Assembly (NCBI RefSeq): GCF_041021955.1
Contig: NZ_CP158375.1
Coordinates: 1,364,001 to 1,428,000 of the forward strand
Length of the DNA stretch: 64,000 nucleotides
Origin: Caulobacter sp. 73W
GTDB lineage: Bacteria; Pseudomonadota; Alphaproteobacteria; Caulobacterales; Caulobacteraceae
Direction: 5' to 3'
A model generated the notes under the pieces. The model searched no databases, was not told the DNA's origin, and saw only the letters and a list, made by a program, of their open reading frames with translations. The position numbers and the translations under genes were made by a program. Positions 8,651-17,476 of the stretch are shown piece after piece. Position 1 is the stretch's first letter; every line of letters begins with the position of its first letter.

Positions 8651-8841
8651 GCGCCGGCGCTGGCCTGAAACCGGCGTTCACGCCCGGCCCAGGTCCGTTC
8701 TTCGCGTTCGATCAGATCGGCGTCGCGGTCCATCTCTCGGGCCATGACTTCCAGCACGCCTCGCGCCGCGCCATCGGGCATCTGCGCGGCCTTGCGGCGC
8801 GATTGTTCGGCGATGGCGCGAAGTTCGAGGATGTCGGTCAT
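8647..8841 (-). CDS. Small conserved-looking alpha-helical protein
   Basis: A 64-residue, highly charged, helical protein of unknown function (DADLIEREERTWAGRER near the C-terminus). It has no signal peptide or membrane segment. It follows the degenerate EAL gene on the same strand by 45 bp and may be co-transcribed. Its stop codon uses the same CTAG tetranucleotide as the stop of the convergent chemoreceptor remnant. Confidence 0.65.
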   Translation of the reverse strand: MTDILELRAIAEQSRRKAAQMPDGAARGVLEVMAREMDRDADLIEREERTWAGRERRFQASAGA

Positions 8842-8886
8842 GCGCCGCCATAAGCGGCGGCGGGACGGTTTGGTTCCATCCCTCGA

Positions 8887-10113
8887 TCAGCCGGCCTGGG
8901 ACTCGTCCGAACGCACGGCCATCCAGCGGGCGTAGAGCCCCTCGAGCGAGGTGCCGGCCGCACGGGCCGCCGCCTTGGCGTCGCGCCGGGGATCGGCAGG
9001 CCCCTCGATCCACGGCGCGCCAGCCGCACGCGCCCGCGCGGCGACGGCGCGGTCTCCGCCGCCAGGGATGATGACGTTCGGCGTCACGGTCTGGGCGGCG
9101 TCGACGAAGGCGCGTAGGGTCTCGGCCGGCCCCTCGGCGCTGGGAGTCTCCAGCTTGACGATGCTTGCCCCGGCGCGGCGCGCCTGATCGAGGGTGATCT
9201 CGACGCCGACGCCCTGCAACGCGCAGCGGACGCCAAGCCCTTGGACGGCCTCGATGAAGATCTGCGCCTCCTCGACCATCTCGCGGGGGATCGGCCGCAC
9301 CTCCAGAACCAGCCGCTTGGCCAGGTCGGGATCGGCGGCCAGATCCGTCAGAATGCTGACCCACCAGTCATCGAGGCGCGCGCTGGCCGCAGACAATGGG
9401 CAGCCCAGCTTCAACTCGGGAACGCGCCGCAGGAAGGCGATGGCGTGCCGGGTCAGACGCCAGTCGATATAGCGGCTCAGGCCCAGGCTCTCTATCCCGG
9501 GACGGAAGGTCTCCAGATCCGTGCGCCGATCTTCGCCATCAGCCACCAGCACGGTCCAGGGTTCGTAAAGCGTGGTCGCTCCATCGGCGGATCGCACCGT
9601 CTGGAAGCGGAACTCGAGGCGCTCCTGCGCCACGGCGGCGTGGACGGCGGCGGCGGCGGCCATGTCTTTCAGCCACACCTCGCCCGGAGCCTTTCGCGTC
9701 CGGGCCGGCATGACGGCGGTCTGTAAATAATGTGCGTCGAGGATCTCGGCCGCGGGCATGACCAGGACGTCGCCCACCTCCACTGGCTCGGCGCAGACGG
9801 CGCGCAGCACGTCCTCGCGCCAGGCCGGACCAGGGTCGGGGTCGAGCGTCGCCAGGCGGAACAGGACGCCGTCGACTTCCATCGCCCCCTGCGCCAGTCG
9901 CGCCCAGGGTATGGCGCCGACACGGCTCCACGCCGCCCACAGCACACGGACAAGGCCGGACTCGCCGAAGGCCGCGCTGATGTCGCCGAGATTGGTTATG
10001 CGCAGGAAGAAGGCTTGGGGCTCGCCGGCCGGGGGCGCGGCCTTGCGAGACCGTGGAAAACCGACAACTGAATTCGCCCTGCGAGCCACAGCGCCCTCCA
10101 AGACCACAACCAT
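8887..10113 (-). CDS. Degenerate EAL-domain protein, probably catalytically inactive
   Basis: A 408-residue protein. The C-terminal half (about residues 155-400) follows the fold of an EAL c-di-GMP phosphodiesterase: an ERLEFRFQ strand where ELxxYYQP occurs, SRYIDWRLTRHAIAFL, a LVLEVRP strand in place of LEITE, and VKLE in place of KID. The EAL tripeptide is absent, the DDFG metal-binding motif reads LQGVG, and the second aspartate is Glu. The N-terminal about 130 residues may be a degenerate GGDEF domain (ISAAFGESGLVRVLW), but this is less clear. It could bind c-di-GMP or a protein partner without catalysis. The ATG at 10113 is the first in frame. Confidence 0.65.
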   Translation of the reverse strand: MVVVLEGAVARRANSVVGFPRSRKAAPPAGEPQAFFLRITNLGDISAAFGESGLVRVLWAAWSRVGAIPWARLAQGAMEVDGVLFRLATLDPDPGPAWREDVLRAVCAEPVEVGDVLVMPAAEILDAHYLQTAVMPARTRKAPGEVWLKDMAAAAAVHAAVAQERLEFRFQTVRSADGATTLYEPWTVLVADGEDRRTDLETFRPGIESLGLSRYIDWRLTRHAIAFLRRVPELKLGCPLSAASARLDDWWVSILTDLAADPDLAKRLVLEVRPIPREMVEEAQIFIEAVQGLGVRCALQGVGVEITLDQARRAGASIVKLETPSAEGPAETLRAFVDAAQTVTPNVIIPGGGDRAVAARARAAGAPWIEGPADPRRDAKAAARAAGTSLEGLYARWMAVRSDESQAG

Positions 10114-10439
10114 GCCGCGCTTAAGTTTGCGCCTTCAATCCAACGCTCGCTAGTCCTGGATCGTTGCTTTTCAGGATAATATTGAAGGCGTCTTTGGCAT
10201 AACACGGTTGTTTGGTGAAGTGTTCAATGCCCCTTGTTGTCAGCATCTGCGACTAAAACCATCGCGCCAAGCCGACCTTTATGCCAATTCTTCGTCGCTT
10301 TCTGCCAAAGCAGCAGATGAGTAGCCGGCCTCCTTGAACTACCAACGTTCCTCGATAGTTTGCCCCTGCGACAGAACGTCCCGCCATTTACTGGCTATAT
10401 CCGCCGCTAAATCTCATCGCTCGAGGCCCTTCCACATCT
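10114..10439. other. Divergent intergenic region, no gene seen
   Basis: This 326-bp gap separates the EAL-like gene (minus) from the GlxA-type regulator (plus). It is less GC-rich than its surroundings and should hold both promoters. I found no convincing operator, small ORF or terminator in it. Confidence 0.5.
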
Positions 10440-11417
10440 ATGGCTGCGTTGAATCGCAAGGTTGTCCTTCTGGCGTTCGACGGCGTTGAGGTCCTGGACG
10501 TGAGCGGCCCGGCCGGAGCCTTCGGCACGGCCAATCAGGAACTGCTCAATCCCGCCTACGCCGTGGTCGTCGCCTCCGCGGCGGGCGGAACGATCCGCAG
10601 CAGTTGCGGGATGGAGATCAGCACGGTCGCCCTGTCCGAGGTCGGCGACATGTCGACGGGCGCCTTTCTCGTGGGCGGCGCTCCCAATCTCGACCATCTC
10701 CTCGCCGCGGCCGCCGCCCCGGAACTGCGGCCGTGGGCCATGACCGCACTTGAGGGGTGCGAGCGCTATGGGGCCATCTCATCCGGCGCCCTGATCCTGG
10801 CGCAGCTGGACCTTTTGCGCGGCCGCCGCATCGCCACCCACTGGGAGTTCGTCGAGGTCTTCGATCGCCTGCACCCCGAAGTGACGATCGAGCCCGGGGC
10901 CACCTTCATCAATCAGGGCCGCCTATGGACCTCCGCCGGCGTGACCGCGGGCATCGACATGGCCCTGGCGATGATCGAGGCGGACCTGGGCGGCGAGATC
11001 GGGCGCGCGGTCGCCCGGCGCATGGTCTATGAGCCCCGTGCCGGCGCGCGAGCCCCAGCGCCCGCCCCGGACATGGGCGGCCACGGCTATGGCGAGCTGA
11101 TCCGCTGGATGCTCGGCAACCTGGATTCACCGCTGGACGTGGAGACCCTGAGCCGGCGCGCCGGCCAGTCGGTGCGCAGCTTCCACCGCAAGTTCTCCGC
11201 CGCCACGGGCAAGACCCCGGCGGCTTTCGTGGAGGCGCTGCGCCTGCAGCAGGCCCAGATCCTTCTGGGCCAGGGCCTGCCGATCAAGCAGGTGGCCACC
11301 GCCGTGGGCCTGGTCGACGCGAACAAGTTCTCCCGCGCCTTCCGGCGCAGCCACGGCATGACGCCGTCGTCGTTTCGCACCCTGAAAACCCAGCCGCGAG
11401 GCCTGGCCGGAGGCTGA
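10440..11417 (+). CDS. GlxA-family AraC-type transcription regulator
   Basis: A 325-residue regulator. Residues about 7-190 are a DJ-1/PfpI (class I glutamine amidotransferase-like) domain, and residues about 215-320 are an AraC double helix-turn-helix (SVRSFHRKFSAATGKTPAAF, then GLVDANKFSRAFRRSHGMTP). This is the GlxA architecture, used mainly in control of amine or amino-acid catabolism. The usual nucleophile-elbow Cys is replaced: AISSGALILA stands where SVCTGAFLLA is typical, so Ser114 sits at the Cys position. The histidine in THWEF is kept. The domain therefore probably senses a ligand without catalysis. No obvious target operon lies next to it. Confidence 0.85.
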   Translation: MAALNRKVVLLAFDGVEVLDVSGPAGAFGTANQELLNPAYAVVVASAAGGTIRSSCGMEISTVALSEVGDMSTGAFLVGGAPNLDHLLAAAAAPELRPWAMTALEGCERYGAISSGALILAQLDLLRGRRIATHWEFVEVFDRLHPEVTIEPGATFINQGRLWTSAGVTAGIDMALAMIEADLGGEIGRAVARRMVYEPRAGARAPAPAPDMGGHGYGELIRWMLGNLDSPLDVETLSRRAGQSVRSFHRKFSAATGKTPAAFVEALRLQQAQILLGQGLPIKQVATAVGLVDANKFSRAFRRSHGMTPSSFRTLKTQPRGLAGG

Positions 11418-11499
11418 TCCGACGGCCTACCGTACTTCTACCGAATGGGTTCGAGATCCTGTCCCGCCTATCTCGAAGGGCGAGAACAACGGGACCGCC

Positions 11500-11730
11500 A
11501 TGTACCGACTCCAGGTTTTCATGCCGGGCGACGACGCCCCCATCGAGATGACCAGTCTGCCGCGCGGCGGCGAGGTTCTGGACATGGTCAGCCTGCTGCT
11601 GCGCCAGTTTCCGGGCTGCGATCGGATCGAAGTGTTCGCGGGGGCCCTGCGTCTGTTCAGCATTGAGGGCGGCAGCGACGAGGCGCGCGACCCGCTCGCG
11701 AACGGCTTTGGAGCAGCGCGCTACCACTAG
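11500..11730 (+). CDS. Small hypothetical protein
   Basis: A 76-residue soluble protein of unknown function, with a beta-rich N-terminus (MYRLQVFMPGDD) and a helix (EVLDMVSLLLRQFPGCDRIEVF). Base composition and codon use resemble neighbours. It sits 83 bp after the GlxA-type gene and directly before an EcfG promoter that drives the next small gene. Confidence 0.55.
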   Translation: MYRLQVFMPGDDAPIEMTSLPRGGEVLDMVSLLLRQFPGCDRIEVFAGALRLFSIEGGSDEARDPLANGFGAARYH

Positions 11731-11737
11731 TCGGGCC

Positions 11738-11763
11738 GGAACACAGGCGGCGCGCGCATCGTT
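11738..11763 (+). promoter_or_regulatory. EcfG/SigT general-stress promoter
   Basis: GGAAC (11738-11742), a 17-bp spacer and CGTT (11760-11763) match exactly the -35/-10 elements of alphaproteobacterial general-stress sigma factors. Transcription would start near 11771, only about 17 nt before the GTG of the next small gene and just before its ribosome site. Geometry and position are convincing. Confidence 0.7.
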
Positions 11764-11787
11764 TCAGGCGACGGAAGGAGCCCCGCC

Positions 11788-11943
11788 GTGGATGATCGCG
11801 ATACTTCGAAGGATGAGAAGCCGGTTCAAGCTCCGGCCGCGCGGACGCCGGTCGATGACGACCAGCGTGAGGGCGTGAAACGCCAGCGTGACCACATCAT
11901 CAAGCTCACCGGTCAGGACCCGCTCGCATCGCGGGACGACTGA
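11788..11943 (+). CDS. 51-residue hydrophilic protein with GTG start, predicted stress-induced
   Basis: A short frame starts at GTG 11788 and ends at TGA 11941-11943. A strong ribosome site GGAAGGAG (11773-11780) lies 7 nt before the GTG. The protein is very hydrophilic: an acidic start (VDDRDTSKDEK), a Pro/Ala stretch, then REGVKRQRDHIIKLTGQDPL. No cysteine, signal peptide or membrane segment is present. The EcfG promoter 25 bp upstream argues for a real gene in the general-stress regulon. Function unknown. Confidence 0.65.
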   Translation: MDDRDTSKDEKPVQAPAARTPVDDDQREGVKRQRDHIIKLTGQDPLASRDD

Positions 11944-11949
11944 AGAGAA

Positions 11950-12201
11950 TCAGGACGCGCGGCCCGAAGGCTGCGGAACCACGGCCACGTGATAGTCGCC
12001 GCCAGCAGACAGCACGATCCAGTCACCCGGCGCGGCGACAGCCGGCCCACCGGGAGTGGCGACTTCTACAAGTCCATGAGCGCCCTTGGGGCGGCCTGCG
12101 CAGCCCAGCCAGGTGAGGAGACGGCTCCACCCCAGGCCATCGGCGGGGGCGGGAACGCGCAAGGCGGCTCCGTGGTCGAAAGCGGGACTGAACGCTGACA
12201 T
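11950..12201 (-). CDS. Small hypothetical protein
   Basis: An 83-residue soluble protein of unknown function, convergent with the 51-residue gene (6 bp between stops). The C-terminal half (GDWIVLSAGGDYHVAVVPQ) looks like a short beta-barrel or SH3-like piece; similar short stretches occur in phage-related proteins, but that is only a resemblance. Start ATG at 12201. Confidence 0.55.
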   Translation of the reverse strand: MSAFSPAFDHGAALRVPAPADGLGWSRLLTWLGCAGRPKGAHGLVEVATPGGPAVAAPGDWIVLSAGGDYHVAVVPQPSGRAS

Positions 12202-12296
12202 GTCGATCCGAACGTTGACGTGCGGATGACAGTCTTCGCTGCGTCGGTGACCGGAGCCTTAACGGCGGAAAAAGACATCCGCCGATTTCAGAGACC

Positions 12297-12419
12297 TCAG
12301 GTGACCGAGGTGATCACCGCGGCGGCGAAGGCCACGAACAGCGACAGGGTGACCAGATCGGCCAAGGCGTCCGAGACGATGGCGGGGTCAATCTTCAGGG
12401 TTTTAGCGATCGTTTGCAT
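12297..12419 (-). CDS. 40-residue single-pass membrane protein
   Basis: A short minus-strand frame from ATG 12419 to TGA 12297-12299. After about 20 soluble residues (MQTIAKTLKIDPAIVSDA) there is one hydrophobic helix (LVTLSLFVAFAAAVITSV) ending at the C-terminus. The clean amphipathic-then-hydrophobic layout suggests a genuine small membrane protein, but the ribosome site is weak. Function unknown. Confidence 0.5.
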   Translation of the reverse strand: MQTIAKTLKIDPAIVSDALADLVTLSLFVAFAAAVITSVT

Positions 12420-12487
12420 GACCAGAGCACATCACGCCGGGCGGCTCACACGCTAGTCACGGTTTCGCCAGCGGTTCGTGTGATCGA

Positions 12488-14374
<1,887 letters not shown>

Positions 14375-14542
14375 GGCGCGTCTTCATGCCTCAAGAGGCA
14401 ATGTGCTGGAACATACAAAACGCATCAGCCACGGTTCCATTTCCCGGAAATCCTGTGTGTGCATGACGGAACCGTGATCGGTCATTACGGCTTCATCAGG
14501 GCCGGGCCTTTCGCGGCTCGATCCATCCTGATGAGGACCCCC

Positions 14543-14977
14543 ATGGCCCGGATGACCCTTTCCGACATCTCCGAGAAGATGCGCGACATCGACTTTACGA
14601 TGCTGTTCACCCACGCCGCCGACGGTCGATTGGCGGGCCGCCCGATGAGCAACAACCGCGATGTGGACTATGAGGGCGACAGCTGGTTCTTCGCCCTGGA
14701 GTCCACCAGCGCCGTGCAGGAGATCAGCGCCGATCCCAACGTCGCCCTGTCCTTCGCGGGCTCCAAGGGCCTGCTGGGCAAGCCGCCGATCTTCATCGCT
14801 GTCCAGGGACGCGGCGAGCTGATCCGCGACAAGGCGCGGTTCGCCGAGCATTGGGACAAGGACCTGGAGCGCTGGTTCGAACAGGGCGTCGATACGCCGG
14901 GCCTGGTGCTGATCAAGGTCCACGCCTCGCTCATCCACTACTGGGATGGCGAGGACGAGGGCGAGATCCCGGTGTGA
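14543..14977 (+). CDS. Pyridoxamine 5'-phosphate oxidase-like flavin-binding protein
   Basis: A 144-residue protein of the split beta-barrel PNPOx-like family, of the general-stress-protein-26 type. The strand DFTMLFTHAADGRLAGRPM begins the domain, SWFFALESTSAVQEI and VALSFAG form the core, and AVQGRGELIRD follows. Members bind FMN or a related flavin; the substrate is usually unknown. The ATG at 14543 is preceded by GAGGA (14533-14537), and its N-terminus (MARMTLSDISEKM) fits the family, so I prefer it to the upstream starts at 14531 and 14459. Confidence 0.8.
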   Translation: MARMTLSDISEKMRDIDFTMLFTHAADGRLAGRPMSNNRDVDYEGDSWFFALESTSAVQEISADPNVALSFAGSKGLLGKPPIFIAVQGRGELIRDKARFAEHWDKDLERWFEQGVDTPGLVLIKVHASLIHYWDGEDEGEIPV

Positions 14978-15664
14978 AGCCCTTCCCCCCTTCTCCTATC
15001 GAGGAGGGAGGCAGGCATGGCTCCGCGTTCTCTCGGGCCAAAACCCGAAAGGTTGGAAGGGCGGCGGAGCGGCCTGACCTGCGTCAGGCGAGGTGAGTTT
15101 TGGGGCGCCAAGTTCGACGTCGGTCGTTCCGCTCCGCACGGTCATTATCCGGGAGCTGTCGGTAGGCAGCGCTCTTAGCGCTTAGCCGACGAAGCCTCCG
15201 GCGGGCGGGCTCCCTCAGCGTGGGAGTCCCCGGTCCGCTTGAGTACCCCCCCTGCCGCCTGTCGCACGCCGCCGATGTCTTGCCGCTTTGGGGCAAGAGC
15301 AGTGTCCAGACAGGGATCGTTCCCCTCGTTCTCACCACCGACGGTCGCGCTTCTCCCTCGACCGCATCCCCCCACGACACAGCGCTGGCCGCGCGCCCTT
15401 CCCGTGATTGGGACGGTCAGGAGCTTACGGGAGGTGCAGAGGGGGCGGATAAGTCCTCGCAAATCCCCCTTCTCCCTCGATGGGAGAAGGGTCGGGGATG
15501 AGGGTGATGCGGCGGTAGAGGACCGTGCAGCGCAACGGCCGTATCACCCTCACCCCTGCCCCTCTCCCATCAAGGGAGAGGGATCGAGCTTTGCCTTGCA
15601 GCGCCTCGCCCGTTGAAGCCCAGCGCCCCCTCATCCCTCCCCTTCTCCCCTCATGGGAGACGAA
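14978..15664. other. Non-coding region with palindromic repeats
   Basis: About 690 bp between the PNPOx-like gene and the FKBP gene. Short frames exist but none has credible composition or a ribosome site. The right half carries a block of GGGAGAAGGG-type palindromes (separate entry). A weaker copy of the same style sits at 14993-15006 (CTCCT-atcg-AGGAG), and a fragment at about 15642-15658. The middle (15060-15460) contains short inverted repeats such as AGCGCTCTTAGCGCT but nothing I can name. Confidence 0.6.
15467..15582. repeat. REP-like nested inverted repeat
   Basis: Two hairpins face each other. The first is a perfect 10-bp stem, CCCTTCTCCC (15467-15476) with GGGAGAAGGG (15482-15491) around TCGAT. 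The second is a 9-bp stem, CCCTCTCCC (15560-15568) with GGGAGAGGG (15574-15582) around ATCAA. Their inner flanks (15482-15512 and 15539-15568) are also near-complementary over about 30 bp, so the whole block can fold as one large palindrome. Such elements recur between genes in many alphaproteobacteria. Confidence 0.7.
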
Positions 15665-16147
15665 CTAGGGCGCGGCCGGCGCCCCGCCGATGGACAGCAG
15701 GTGAATCTTGAAGAACAGGGTGGCGCCGCCCGGGATGTCGCCCTTGCCCGATGCGCCGTAGCCAAACTGCGACGGGGCGAAGACCAGCCATTCGTCGCCG
15801 GGAACCATGAGCGGAACCACGACCTGCCAGGCCGGGATCAGCTTATCCAGCGGGAAAGTCGACGGCTCGCCGCGAGCATAGGACGAATCCACCACCCGCC
15901 CGTCGGCCAGCTTCAGCTCGTAGTTCACCGTCACCGTGTCGCGGCGCGTCGGATGCTTCCCATCCTTCGGACCCGATTGCAGCACGGTGTAGCTGATCGC
16001 CGGCAGGGCGACCTGGCCCGCCAGTTGGGGCGCGGCGGCGGCCGGCTTCGGGGCGGCCTGGGCCGCGCCGGCCATCAGGGAGAGCGAGGCCAGCGGCACG
16101 ATCGCGGCGGCGAGGAGACGGGAAGACTTCGGGGACATGCGCGCCAT
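15665..16147 (-). CDS. Exported FKBP-type peptidyl-prolyl isomerase
   Basis: A 160-residue protein with a signal peptide (residues about 1-32, hydrophobic core LLAAAIVPLASLSLMAG, cleavage near AQAA). The FKBP domain occupies about 55-155: VTVNYELKLADGRVVDSSYARG, PLDKLIPAW and FGYGASGKGDIPGGATLFF. It catalyses proline cis-trans isomerisation in the envelope and is likely a folding helper. The next gene on the same strand, the DUF481 outer-membrane protein, lies 57 bp upstream, so they may share a transcript. Confidence 0.88.
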   Translation of the reverse strand: MARMSPKSSRLLAAAIVPLASLSLMAGAAQAAPKPAAAAPQLAGQVALPAISYTVLQSGPKDGKHPTRRDTVTVNYELKLADGRVVDSSYARGEPSTFPLDKLIPAWQVVVPLMVPGDEWLVFAPSQFGYGASGKGDIPGGATLFFKIHLLSIGGAPAAP

Positions 16148-16204
16148 TCGAAATTTCGAGGAAAGGCGAAGCTCACATGCCTGCGGCCTCAGGTCAAAGA
16201 GACA

Positions 16205-17128
16205 TCAGAAGGCGTAGACGACGCTCATCCGCGTGGTGGTGTCGGTCTTCTCCAGAGGGATCGGCGGACTGGTCTCGTGCTTCACCAGCACCGAGGCCTG
16301 GGTCGACAGATTGCCAAGCAGCTTGAAGGTCAGGGCCGTGGTCGAAGCCAGCGTGCTGTTCTCGTCCTGCAGATAAGTGGTGGTCTCGTTGGTCAGGCTG
16401 ACGCCGTCGCGCGGTCGCCAGGCGGCCTTCACCGCGGCGCGCCACGCCAGGGTCTCTTCCTCCGCGCCGTCCACGAACCAGGTCTGCCGCCAACCGGGCC
16501 CGCCCTCCAGATCCAGATCCAAGGCGGGCAGGTCGATGGCCGAGACGCCCACACCCAGCGCCTCGCTGAAACGCCGGTCGAAGCCGCCGATGCGGTCCTG
16601 CTCCCAGCTGGCGACAGCCAGGGCGTAGGCGCGGCCGCCGATGCGGCGATTGACCTGATGGCTGACCAGATAACGCTCGCGGGAGACGCGGCCGTTCTCC
16701 TTCGAATAATCGCCCGACGCCTTGAACTCGTGGCGCCACAGAGGGCTCTGGCGGGCCAGGGACAGGCCCGCCGTGGCGCCGACGCTGTCGTTATTGCCCG
16801 TGGTCAGCGAGCCGCCGGCCCGCGCCTCGCCTTTCCATACCGCCGAGGGCTTTGGCGTCGGGGGCTCGGGCAGAATGACCACGGCCACAGGCGGCGGCGC
16901 GGGGGGCTCGGGCGCGACCTGCCCGGCCAGTTCAGCGGCCAGGCGATCGATCTCGCCGATCTGTTCGGGATGGGTCTTGCGGGCGAGGCCGGCGGTGGTT
17001 TCCAGCAGGCGCGGATCGCCGCTTTCGGCGGCGGCCCGGATCATCTTCTCCAAGGACTCCGGCAGGGCTTGAGCCCTCGCGGACGTCCCAAGCAGAAGGG
17101 TGGCGGCGATGATCACCGTCTTGCGCAT
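16205..17128 (-). CDS. DUF481 family outer-membrane protein
   Basis: A 307-residue protein. Residues 1-19 are a signal peptide ending SARA. Residues about 20-95 are a helical, Ala/Pro-rich periplasmic part, and residues about 95-307 form a DUF481/YdiY beta-barrel (GEARAGGSLTTGNNDSVGA is the characteristic first strand). It ends in Phe (VVYAF), the usual outer-membrane assembly signal. Function of the family is poorly known; YdiY is described as acid-inducible. A tandem palindrome sits in its upstream region. Confidence 0.82.
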   Translation of the reverse strand: MRKTVIIAATLLLGTSARAQALPESLEKMIRAAAESGDPRLLETTAGLARKTHPEQIGEIDRLAAELAGQVAPEPPAPPPVAVVILPEPPTPKPSAVWKGEARAGGSLTTGNNDSVGATAGLSLARQSPLWRHEFKASGDYSKENGRVSRERYLVSHQVNRRIGGRAYALAVASWEQDRIGGFDRRFSEALGVGVSAIDLPALDLDLEGGPGWRQTWFVDGAEEETLAWRAAVKAAWRPRDGVSLTNETTTYLQDENSTLASTTALTFKLLGNLSTQASVLVKHETSPPIPLEKTDTTTRMSVVYAF

Positions 17129-17223
17129 GCTGTTCTCCCGGCCGTTCGTCCCGCGCCCTGCCTGCCCGCTGATCGGGGCAGGAAGACGGCGAACGGCGGT
17201 TTCCTTGAGCCCCCCCTAGCGGC

Positions 17224-17253
17224 GCCGTAGTTCTACGAGCCGTAGTTCTACGA
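17224..17253. promoter_or_regulatory. Tandem palindromic operator candidate
   Basis: The 15-bp unit GCCGTAGTTCTACGA occurs twice in direct tandem (17224-17238, 17239-17253). Each unit contains the perfect inverted repeat CGTAG-TT-CTACG. It lies between divergent genes, about 96 bp upstream of the DUF481 gene and 74 bp upstream of the 46-residue gene. Two identical palindromes with a 15-bp period look like a cooperative binding site; the regulator is unknown. Confidence 0.55.
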
Positions 17254-17326
17254 AATAGCCGCGTTTGCGCCCGCATGGTTCAACCAACCTGTCCTCGACG
17301 GACATTGAGGGACAAGGAGCCCCGCC

Positions 17327-17467
17327 ATGCAGACCGCCGCCCAAGCTCAAGCAGTCACCGCCGACGACCAGGCCTGGAGCGCCCGCCGCTCGGCTCTGTT
17401 CATCCTCTTCGGCTCGGCCGTGCTGTGGGCGCCGGTCTACCTGGCGATCCGCCTGCTGCTCAGCTAA
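17327..17467 (+). CDS. 46-residue single-pass membrane protein
   Basis: Frame from ATG 17327 to TAA 17465-17467. A good ribosome site (AGGGACAAGGAG, 17308-17319) precedes it. The N-terminal about 24 residues are soluble (MQTAAQAQAVTADDQAW), followed by one membrane helix (LFILFGSAVLWAPVYLAIRL). Function unknown. It is divergent from the DUF481 gene and convergent with galE. Confidence 0.65.
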   Translation: MQTAAQAQAVTADDQAWSARRSALFILFGSAVLWAPVYLAIRLLLS

Positions 17468-17476
17468 GGCCGACGA

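Noticed and set aside
15084..15460. Short frames on both strands between the PNPOx-like and FKBP genes
   Set aside because: No ribosome sites, Arg/Gly/Pro-rich translations, and overlap with palindromic repeats.
15653..17230. 525-codon plus-strand frame over the FKBP and DUF481 genes
   Set aside because: It spans two real minus-strand genes and their gap; translation is Gln/Arg/Gly-rich without any motif.
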